The position numbers and the translations under genes were made by a program. 5,632 bases of DNA, from contig JACRCB010000024.1 of NCBI GenBank assembly GCA_016219165.1, forward strand, positions 1 to 5,632. Reading direction: 5' to 3'. Shown piece by piece: positions 1 to 4,274 of this stretch; position 1 is the first letter of the stretch, and every line of letters starts with the position of its first letter. A model generated the notes under the pieces. The model saw only the letters and a program-made list of their open reading frames with translations, was not told the DNA's origin and ran no database searches. The stretch is from Deltaproteobacteria bacterium. GTDB lineage: Bacteria > Desulfobacterota > GWC2-55-46 > DRQE01.

Positions 1-1
1 A

Positions 2-103
2 CGCAAAGAGATAAAAGCTGTTGCAGACATGCTAAACGGCAGACCGAGAAAAACACTTAACTGGAAAAACCCTTACGAGGCTTACCAGCAAGTGTTGCGT
101 TAA
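2..103 (+). CDS. IS30-family transposase, C-terminal fragment (5' end outside window)
   Basis: An open frame enters from the left edge and stops at TAA 101-103, giving the last 33 residues of a protein. The tail contains LNGRPRKTLNW followed by NPYEAY. This is the signature end of IS30-family DDE transposases (LN-x-RPRK-x-L, then a P-x-E-x-hydrophobic segment), which cut and paste or copy the insertion sequence. The catalytic DDE residues lie upstream and cannot be judged, so intactness is unknown. A candidate terminal inverted repeat overlaps the stop codon, as is usual in this family. The following gene is unrelated, so the IS appears to end just here. The family call rests on the short motif only. 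Confidence 0.75.
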   Translation, partial: RKEIKAVADMLNGRPRKTLNWKNPYEAYQQVLR

Positions 104-118
104 AAGGCTGAATGCACC
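94..118. repeat. Probable right terminal inverted repeat of the IS30-family element
   Basis: The 25 bases beginning GTTGCGTTAAAAGG and ending GAATGCACC overlap the transposase stop. They have the general look of IS30-family ends (GTTGC near the inner side, a TGAAT-type core, CACC at the outer tip). The matching left end is outside the window, so the repeat cannot be confirmed and the outer boundary is approximate. No target duplication can be checked. Confidence 0.4.
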
Positions 119-138
119 TTAATTTAATGGTTTCTTAA

Positions 139-169
139 TTTCTTTCTGATAGCCTTCTGGAGAAAGAAA
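139..169. repeat. 9-bp perfect inverted repeat in the gap before the exported-protein gene
   Basis: TTTCTTTCT at 139-147 is exactly complementary to AGAAAGAAA at 161-169, with a 13-base spacer. It lies between the IS30 end and the next gene, just upstream of a weak promoter candidate. The arms are low-complexity purine/pyrimidine tracts, so the match could be chance. It could also be an operator or a weak stem. The rest of 104-267 shows nothing recognisable apart from an alternating TA run at 241-250. Confidence 0.35.
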
Positions 170-175
170 CTGCCA

Positions 176-204
176 TTGACTCTGAACCCGTGGCAATATC
201 TATT
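176..204 (+). promoter_or_regulatory. Weak candidate sigma-70 promoter for the exported small protein
   Basis: TTGACT (176-181, 5 of 6 to consensus) is followed after 17 bases by TCTATT (199-204, 4 of 6, lacking the important A at position 2). Spacing is ideal but the -10 is poor. The TATATATATA run at 241-250 could supply an alternative -10, but no -35 sits at the right distance from it. Transcription from the IS side is also possible. Confidence 0.3.
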
Positions 205-279
205 TACGGCATAGTAAGAACGCTGAAACAAACGATGCGTTATATATATAGGGCGTAAGCAAAGGAGGTGAGAAAGAAG

Positions 280-645
280 ATGAAAAAGGTACTGATACTG
301 TTGGTAGCGCTGACAGTCGCTATAGCTTACGGCGGTATGACCATGGCCGAGGAGGCTAAGAAGGCGGAGCCGGCTAAAGCAGCGGCGGCGCCTGCCAAGG
401 CAATGGAACCCGCCAAGACGGTTACAGAAGGAAGAGGCAAGGTCACGGCGGTTGACGTGAAGGCCAAGACAATAACCGTCAAGACAAAGAAGGGCGATGT
501 TACCATATCCATCACGGATGCTTCCAAGATAATGGTGGGTAAGGAGGCCAAGGCCCTGACTGATGTAAAGGTCGGGGATAAGGTAAAGGTAACCGCCGCA
601 AAGAAAGAAGAGAAGATGGAAGAAAAGAAAGAAATGAAGATATAA
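280..645 (+). CDS. Exported small protein with DUF5666-like beta domain and charged C-terminal tail
   Basis: This 121-residue protein starts MKK followed by a hydrophobic stretch (residues 4-19). It has a signal-peptidase I-like site after Met-Thr-Met-Ala (about residue 23), so export to the periplasm or cell surface is expected. Residues 24-48 are an Ala/Lys/Pro-rich linker. Residues 49-106 form a compact beta domain with G-x-V-x-x-V-D, a TITVKTKKGD strand and a closing VKVGDKVKV. This pattern resembles DUF5666 and similar OB/SH3-like exported domains. The last 15 residues are almost only Lys, Glu and Met. The start is set at ATG 280 because a full Shine-Dalgarno (AAAGGAGGTGA, 261-271) precedes it; GTG 268 lies inside that site and is rejected. 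It is monocistronic, ending at a strong terminator. Function is unknown; binding of a metal or a polyanion is only a guess from composition. Confidence 0.8.
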   Translation: MKKVLILLVALTVAIAYGGMTMAEEAKKAEPAKAAAAPAKAMEPAKTVTEGRGKVTAVDVKAKTITVKTKKGDVTISITDASKIMVGKEAKALTDVKVGDKVKVTAAKKEEKMEEKKEMKI

Positions 646-717
646 TGATTTAAGACCGGGCCGGGAAGCAGGGGCTCTACGGAGCGCCCATGATTATAAC
701 CGGGTTGTATTTTTTTG

Positions 718-759
718 CAAGAGGCATTGCCTTTTTAAAGGCAATGCCTCTTGTTTTTT
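718..759 (+). terminator. Strong rho-independent terminator of the exported-protein gene
   Basis: A perfect 16-bp stem (718-733 with 738-753) with a 4-base TTTA loop is followed directly by six Ts (754-759). The T tract after the stem fits plus-strand termination. A second T run lies before the stem (710-716), so the minus strand would have A residues after the stem and termination there is not expected. The 70 bases between the stop codon and this stem hold a short imperfect hairpin around 672-689 (GGGCTC/GAG-CCC with a bulge) and no ORF. Confidence 0.93.
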
Positions 760-765
760 ATGGAC

Positions 766-794
766 TTGACAAAGGGGATATTGCGCACGATAAT
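766..794 (+). promoter_or_regulatory. Strong sigma-70 promoter of the EF-Tu-D2-like / zinc-ribbon operon
   Basis: A perfect -35 TTGACA (766-771), an optimal 17-base spacer and GATAAT (789-794, 5 of 6) form a near-consensus housekeeping promoter. It begins only a few bases after the preceding terminator. The transcript should start near 801, giving an untranslated leader of about 68 bases before ATG 869. No clear operator is seen, so constitutive high expression is the simplest reading. Confidence 0.8.
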
Positions 795-868
795 TAACAG
801 GAAAAACCCCGCCGGACAATGATGGGTGAATAATTCGTATTTTTCCTTCAGCAAAAGAGGAGGTCGCC

Positions 869-1135
869 ATGGCTGTCAAAGAGAAGAAAATCGGCACAAT
901 AGACCATTATTACTCGCATCTCGGGGTAGCCACCCTTACCCTTGAGGACGACATCAAGGTGGGCGACACCATACACGTCAAGGGCCGCACCTCGGACTTC
1001 ACGCAGAAAGTGGAATCGTTGCAGGTGGAGCACAAAGATGTCGCGAGCGCGAAGAAGGGCGACGGCATAGGGCTTAAGGTCGTGGACCACGGAAGGACCC
1101 ACGATACCGTGTATAAGGTCATAGAGGGCTCGTAA
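869..1135 (+). CDS. Stand-alone EF-Tu domain-2-like (translation-factor beta-barrel) protein
   Basis: This 88-residue protein consists almost entirely of one domain like beta-barrel domain 2 of translational GTPases. It shows KIGTIDHYYSHLGVA, then VGDTIHVKG (the V-G-D-x-I-x-x-x-G turn), then a strand with VESLQVEHKDV, then AKKGDGIGLKV and a final DTVYKV. It has no P-loop or GTPase domain, so it is not an elongation factor. Small proteins of this kind are annotated as translation elongation factor-like proteins and also resemble the C-terminal barrel of U32-type peptidases. The real role is unknown; an RNA- or protein-binding module is plausible. The start is well fixed by AGGAGG (858-863) five bases before ATG. 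The stop overlaps the next start (TAATG), so the two genes are translationally coupled. Confidence 0.85.
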   Translation: MAVKEKKIGTIDHYYSHLGVATLTLEDDIKVGDTIHVKGRTSDFTQKVESLQVEHKDVASAKKGDGIGLKVVDHGRTHDTVYKVIEGS

Positions 1136-1296
1136 TGGCTGAGACGAGCGCCCTTCTTTGCCCGCTCTGCGATTGCGAGGTGATGCTCGACGGGGACGAG
1201 AAGATAGGAGACCAGATATACTGCGCCTACTGCGAGGCCCCGCTCAAACTGGCGAAGACAAAGGACGACAGGCTCTATCTGGTGGAGGATTTTTAG
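1135..1296 (+). CDS. LysW-like zinc-ribbon small protein (53 aa)
   Basis: The ATG overlaps the preceding TAA by one base (TAATG), and the 53-residue frame ends at TAG 1294-1296. Two Cys knuckles are clear: CPLC (Cys9, Cys12) and CAYC (Cys30, Cys33), with 17 residues between, forming a one-zinc ribbon. An extra Cys sits at 14. The order CPLC, EVMLDGDEK, IGDQIYC and EAPLKL matches the architecture and size of LysW/ArgW amino-group carrier proteins. LysW ends in EDWGE and carries its substrate on the C-terminal Glu; this protein ends in VEDF, so the carrier chemistry is not supported. No lysine or arginine biosynthetic genes are nearby. It may instead be a structural or regulatory ribbon partnering the upstream EF-Tu domain-2-like protein. 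Gene reality is strongly supported by the overlap and the Cys pattern; function is unknown. Confidence 0.8.
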   Translation: MAETSALLCPLCDCEVMLDGDEKIGDQIYCAYCEAPLKLAKTKDDRLYLVEDF

Positions 1297-1335
1297 GGGG
1301 AGGCGCATTCCCCGATTTCTTTATGACGAAAATCA

Positions 1336-1341
1336 TATAAT
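1336..1341 (+). promoter_or_regulatory. Isolated consensus -10 box upstream of the DUF1858 gene
   Basis: A perfect TATAAT lies about 100 bases before ATG 1446 and 40 bases after the zinc-ribbon stop. No reasonable -35 is found 16-18 bases upstream and there is no extended TGn, so the box is only suggestive. A short GGGG/CCCC stem (1297-1313) precedes it but lacks a T tract, so read-through from the upstream operon cannot be excluded. Confidence 0.3.
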
Positions 1342-1445
1342 AGTATCTTCAAGCGGCGTATATTTATGTTATGTAAGGCTTAAGGGCTTATGGCGGTAAA
1401 AGATTGAGCAAGAGGTTAAAAAAAAACGGAGGATAAGATAAAGGT

Positions 1446-1661
1446 ATGTCAGAGATTAATATCACCGGCAGCATGACTACCGGGGAGGTGACCACAAGGT
1501 GGCCGGCCACAAAAGCGGTATTCACAAAACACTTCGGCGCGGGATGCTTCACATGCCCGGCCTTCGGCGGCGAGCCCATCTCGATGGCATGCGCGATGCA
1601 CTCAACCGATATTGATATGTTCGTAAGGGAACTGATAGAGGCCGCTAAAAAAGAGGGTTAG
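1446..1661 (+). CDS. DUF1858 redox-disulfide domain protein
   Basis: This 71-residue protein matches the DUF1858 / hybrid-cluster-protein-associated redox-disulfide family, which also forms the N-terminal part of ScdA/RIC iron-sulfur repair proteins. Visible landmarks are an early Met-Thr-Thr-Gly-Glu-Val segment and RWPAT at 19-23. The core is GAGCFTCP, with Cys34 and Cys37 as the CxxC pair, followed by a helix containing a third Cys (49). The end is TDIDMFVRELIEA, the usual D-I-D...L-x-E-L closing. Members are cytosolic and probably act in thiol redox or Fe-S/NO-related chemistry, but no reaction is established for the stand-alone form. GGAGG (1428-1432) precedes the ATG at 13 bases, longer than optimal, and follows a run of nine As (1418-1426). 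No partner gene is adjacent. Confidence 0.85.
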   Translation: MSEINITGSMTTGEVTTRWPATKAVFTKHFGAGCFTCPAFGGEPISMACAMHSTDIDMFVRELIEAAKKEG

Positions 1662-1727
1662 AGGGGAGGTCTCAAGGCGTATGAACAATATGCTCACGTA
1701 ACGCAAATCTCTCTCTAAAGCCTTATC

Positions 1728-1949
1728 CTACGGTGTCCACTCCAGCGATAGCGTCATATTCTCAGGCGGGTTAGCACCGAGTTTTTCACGGAGGATGTAC
1801 ACTCCGTTAACTATCTGCTTGTTTTTGTCGTTTGTCTCCTGACTGCTATAGAGGTAATAATAATCACCCGCAGTCTTATTGTAATCTGGGTGGGGCCTAT
1901 TAACTCTAGATCGTTTATCAAAAGTAAGATGAAGTATCAATCGTTTCAT
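1728..1949 (-). CDS. Small AT-rich protein of unknown function
   Basis: This 73-residue frame on the minus strand is not recognised. Its reality is supported by an excellent Shine-Dalgarno, AAAGGAGG (1959-1966), nine bases before ATG. The protein starts with a beta-like MKRLILHLTF, has a basic Asn/Tyr-rich middle (GDYYYLYSSQ), and ends with a compact segment containing GVYILREKLG, NPPENM and SLEW. No signal peptide, membrane segment or Cys motif is present. Its base composition is clearly more AT-rich than that of the neighbouring genes, which hints at recent acquisition. It is convergent with the DUF1858 gene (66-base gap, no clear terminator) and separated from rtcB by a nested inverted repeat. 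The best -10 candidates upstream (TATCAT or CATATT) lack a well-spaced -35. Confidence 0.6.
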   Translation of the reverse strand: MKRLILHLTFDKRSRVNRPHPDYNKTAGDYYYLYSSQETNDKNKQIVNGVYILREKLGANPPENMTLSLEWTP

Positions 1950-2028
1950 GAAATTATTCCTCCTTTAATATGATAACGTGGGGGGTTGTGTAACGCCCGG
2001 GGCTCTTCCGGAAAATACCTCTGGAAGT

Positions 2029-2100
2029 TGTCATGCTGAACTCGTTTCAGCATCTCTTTTTTCGGCATGGGATAGACCCTGAAATGAATTCAGGGTGACA
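2029..2100. repeat. 72-bp nested inverted repeat (dispersed MITE/REP-like element)
   Basis: The 27-base left arm (2029-2055, starting TGTCATGCTGAA) is complementary to the right arm (2074-2100, ending TTCAGGGTGACA) at 21 of 27 positions, around an 18-base centre. Each arm is itself a small palindrome: GCTGAA/TTCAGC on the left, and a perfect 7-bp CCCTGAA/TTCAGGG stem on the right. The unit can therefore fold either as one long stem or as two hairpins. TGTCATnCTGAA ends with TTTCAG cores are typical of small dispersed non-coding repeats found in many bacterial genomes. It lies between rtcB and the orphan small gene. On the plus strand the left hairpin is followed by ATCTC and a T run, which looks terminator-like, although no plus-strand gene ends near it. 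Confidence 0.8.
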
Positions 2101-2132
2101 GACAAGGCAAGAATCGTGCGCCGGCACCAGCC

Positions 2133-3617
2133 TTACCCCTTAACGCACAAAAGAGGCCTTAAGCGAGCGACCTTCTGGTTCACCCCGGCATTGTGCATTA
2201 TATTAACCACCTTATCCACGTCCTTGTAGGCAAGGGGCGCTTCCTCCGCGACATCCGATTTGCTCCTTGATTTTATGATTATGCCTTTTTCCTTGAGTTC
2301 CCGAAGGATTTCTTCTCCCCTCCACTGCCTCTTTGCCTGCATCCTCGATAACGCCCTCCCCGCGCCGTGGACAGCAGAACCGAAGCAGTCTTTCATGCCT
2401 TTTTCGGTTCCGCGCAGTATATATGAGGCCGTTCCCATGGTCCCGCCGACAAGTAGCGGCTGCCCGACACTTCTATAGGCATGGGGGATTTCCGGCCTTC
2501 CGGGGCCGAATGCCCGTGTAGCGCCTTTTCTGTGGACGAGGAGTTTTTTCATCTTCCCGTCCACATCGTGCCCTTCAACCTTGCAGGTATTGTGGGCGAC
2601 GTCGTAGAGGAGTTTTATGTCCTCGGGTTTTATATTCGTAATCCGGGCGAAGGCAATCCTCGCCAGATGCGAGATGGCCTGGCGGTTTGAGAAGGCGCAG
2701 TTTATCCCGCAGTTTACCGCGCTGAGATACCTCTCTCCCTCCGCACTATTTATGGGGGCGCAGACAAGTTCCCTGTCCCTTATGGGTATGCCGTATTTAC
2801 GGCTCGCCGCTTCGAGGGTTTTGAGATAATCGGTCCCTATCTGATGACCCAGGGCGCGGCTGCCGCAGTGTATTGCCACGAGTATCTGGTCTTTCTTTAT
2901 CCCGTAGGCCGAGGCCGCATCGATGTCATAGACCTCTTCAACCCACTGGACCTCGAGGTAGTGGTTGCCGCTGCCGAGCGTGCCCACCTGTTTAAACTGC
3001 CTCTCCTTTGCCATGCGGCTTACGTTCTCAGGGCGGGCATTCGCCACCCTTCCTCCTTCCTCCGTGTATTCGAGGTCGCCGGGGAACCCGTAACCCTTCT
3101 CGATAATGAAACTCGAACCCCTGATAAGGAGTTCGTCTATCTCGGCCTCTTTGAGTTTTATCTCCCCGGTCGAGCCTACCCCGGCGGGGACGTCCCTGAA
3201 GAGTTGGTTTGCGAGTTGTTCCTTTAGGGGTTCTATATCGTTTCTGTGCAAGGGCGTTTTTAAAACCCTTACCCCGCAGTTTATATCGAACCCGACACCC
3301 GCAACACTTATAACGCCCTTTTCCATGTCAAAGGCGCCCACGCCCCCGATGGCAAAACCATAGCCCGGATGGATGTCCGCCATTGCAAGGGATGCCTTCA
3401 CGATGCCGGGAAGGCACGCGACGTTCAGGACCTGTCTGAGGGCCGGGGTGAACCCCCCGGCCTTTTTTACCTCGGAATCCCGCAGGAGCCCCTCCGCTGT
3501 CTCCCTGTCCGCGTATATCCTGCCCGGCACAAGCATATCGCCTGTCCTGGGTATTTCCCAGACATAGTCCGTTACCTTCCTGAGTTCCATCCTGGATCCG
3601 GTTGCCTCGACCGCCAT
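2133..3617 (-). CDS. rtcB: RNA-splicing ligase RtcB (3'-phosphate/5'-OH ligase)
   Basis: RtcB joins RNA 2',3'-cyclic-phosphate or 3'-phosphate ends to 5'-OH ends using GTP and Mn2+, in tRNA splicing and RNA repair. This 494-residue protein has the archaeal-type full length. Metal and guanylate ligands are visible: Asp111 and Cys114 (GVGFDINCGVR), His219 (GSGNHYLEVQ), His250 (AIHCGSR), His342 (DVAHNT), and the guanylylated His417 (AVHGAGRALSR). The spacing is nearly the same as in the Pyrococcus enzyme. HRKGATRAFGPG (362-373) is the GTP-contacting loop. The usual CHGAGR reads VHGAGR here, a small deviation. ATG 3617 is preferred because GGGGG (3623-3627) precedes it at a good distance, ten bases after the archease stop. 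An ATG at 3635 overlapping archease and a later ATG at 3590 are alternatives. It is co-transcribed with archease. Confidence 0.96.
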   Translation of the reverse strand: MAVEATGSRMELRKVTDYVWEIPRTGDMLVPGRIYADRETAEGLLRDSEVKKAGGFTPALRQVLNVACLPGIVKASLAMADIHPGYGFAIGGVGAFDMEKGVISVAGVGFDINCGVRVLKTPLHRNDIEPLKEQLANQLFRDVPAGVGSTGEIKLKEAEIDELLIRGSSFIIEKGYGFPGDLEYTEEGGRVANARPENVSRMAKERQFKQVGTLGSGNHYLEVQWVEEVYDIDAASAYGIKKDQILVAIHCGSRALGHQIGTDYLKTLEAASRKYGIPIRDRELVCAPINSAEGERYLSAVNCGINCAFSNRQAISHLARIAFARITNIKPEDIKLLYDVAHNTCKVEGHDVDGKMKKLLVHRKGATRAFGPGRPEIPHAYRSVGQPLLVGGTMGTASYILRGTEKGMKDCFGSAVHGAGRALSRMQAKRQWRGEEILRELKEKGIIIKSRSKSDVAEEAPLAYKDVDKVVNIMHNAGVNQKVARLRPLLCVKG

Positions 3618-3627
3618 CGTTAACCCC

Positions 3628-4053
3628 CTATACATCCACCACGCATTCGAAAACGTGCTTGCCTTGTTCCTCCCTGTAAATAAGCCCGGAATACGTCGCC
3701 CCCTTCACCTCTGTCTTGACCTCGTTTTTTTCTTCGTTGAAAGGTTCTCCGAATGCGGTCCCTATAAAGAGCCATCCCTCACCGGTTTTTTTTAACTCCC
3801 TCACCTCGAGCCTTTTGAATGCAAAGGAGTGCCGGTCCTGTATGGAGAGGATTTCGTTTAAGACCTCTACAAAGAGGAGCGCCGGTTCCCCGGCGCTGGC
3901 GCCGAACGTTACGTCCACGGTCTCTTTTACGGTCGTGAGTTCGAACATGACGTTCAGCATGGCCTCCGCGCCGCTTTCAATCGCTTTTTCAACCGTCTCA
4001 CCCTCGGCATGTATTCCGACGTCCGAGATATGTTCGAGATAAGCATAGGGCAT
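3628..4053 (-). CDS. Archease (RtcB-activating chaperone)
   Basis: Archease speeds RtcB guanylylation, allows multiple turnover and broadens NTP use. The 141-residue product shows the family hallmarks. These are an opening YAYLEHISDVG with His8 and Asp11 (normally H-T-A-D-V-G), the LLFVEVLNEIL helix (59-69), EVKGATY (115-121) and a C-terminal VVDV, where Asp140 matches the conserved terminal metal-binding acid. ATG 4053 is chosen because archeases begin within a few residues of the HxxD motif. The GTG at 4074 would lie upstream of the predicted transcription start. No Shine-Dalgarno precedes ATG 4053, which fits a leaderless or nearly leaderless mRNA. The gene is first in the operon with rtcB, ten bases upstream of it, and diverges from tilS. 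Confidence 0.93.
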   Translation of the reverse strand: MPYAYLEHISDVGIHAEGETVEKAIESGAEAMLNVMFELTTVKETVDVTFGASAGEPALLFVEVLNEILSIQDRHSFAFKRLEVRELKKTGEGWLFIGTAFGEPFNEEKNEVKTEVKGATYSGLIYREEQGKHVFECVVDV

Positions 4054-4060
4054 GTACGAA

Positions 4061-4088
4061 ATTCTAACAGGCACGGGGGGAAAGTCAA
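4061..4088 (-). promoter_or_regulatory. Sigma-70 promoter of the archease-rtcB operon (predicted leaderless)
   Basis: On the minus strand TTGACT (4088-4083, 5 of 6), a 16-base spacer and TAGAAT (4066-4061, 5 of 6) form a good promoter. Only seven bases separate the -10 from ATG 4053, so transcription should start within about two bases of the start codon. A second perfect TTGACA (4113-4108) on the same strand has no matching -10 at 17 bases; it overlaps the -35 of the divergent tilS promoter. Confidence 0.6.
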
Positions 4089-4105
4089 GTTGTAGAGGTT
4101 TTTGC

Positions 4106-4134
4106 TTGTCAAACCATCCTTAAATATCTATAAT
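4106..4134 (+). promoter_or_regulatory. Strong sigma-70 promoter for tilS
   Basis: TTGTCA (4106-4111, 5 of 6), exactly 17 bases, then a perfect TATAAT (4129-4134). The predicted start is near 4141, which leaves about 130 bases before ATG 4275. The promoter is back to back with that of archease-rtcB, so the two units could share regulation through this 70-base region. Confidence 0.75.
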
Positions 4135-4140
4135 TTCAGG

Positions 4141-4274
4141 ATATTAAAAGGTTTTTGCCGTCAGAAAAGATTTTCCGGATTGCCGGCTTCGGAGTGTCGC
4201 CCGAATCAATCCCCCTTAAGCAGGGGCTGGGTGCTTCCTTGACTTCGTTCCCCGCCGCCGTGGTAAAAAAGCAT
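4141..4274 (+). other. Long tilS leader with open reading frame but no clear upstream start
   Basis: These roughly 134 bases lie between the predicted transcription start and the usual tilS start. The tilS frame stays open upstream to a TAA at 4131-4133, but no ATG occurs in it. The possible non-ATG starts (TTG 4155, GTG 4194, TTG 4239, GTG 4260) lack well-placed ribosome-binding sites. A 6-bp inverted repeat, GGATTG/CAATCC (4177-4182 with 4207-4212), and a small CCCC/GGGG stem (4211-4226) could fold in RNA. It may be a regulatory leader, a piece of a dispersed repeat, or an N-terminal extension; the sequence alone does not decide. Confidence 0.4.

Noticed and set aside
268..279. GTG at 268 as start of the exported protein
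   Set aside because: This GTG is part of the AAAGGAGGTGA ribosome-binding site itself. ATG 280 gives a normal MKK signal-peptide start.
910..1308. 132-codon minus-strand frame opposite the EF-Tu-D2-like and zinc-ribbon genes
   Set aside because: It is antisense to two well-supported genes, has no family resemblance, and its codons mirror the coding bias of the plus strand.
1297..1320. GGGG/CCCC hairpin after the zinc-ribbon gene as a terminator
   Set aside because: The stem is only 4-5 bp and is not followed by a proper T tract.
1158..1340. 60-codon plus-strand frame overlapping the zinc-ribbon gene
   Set aside because: It is out of frame with the coupled zinc-ribbon gene, Arg/Gly-rich without motifs, and has no ribosome-binding site.
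1351..1445. Possible riboswitch before the DUF1858 gene
   Set aside because: No known aptamer signature or stable multi-helix fold could be seen by eye; only an A9 run and the ribosome-binding site are evident.
2844..3227. 127-codon plus-strand frame inside rtcB
   Set aside because: It is the reverse complement of conserved RtcB motifs, with no recognisable domain.
4054..4074. GTG at 4074 as start of archease
   Set aside because: No ribosome-binding site precedes it, it lies between the -35 and -10 of the predicted promoter, and the family begins near the HxxD motif.
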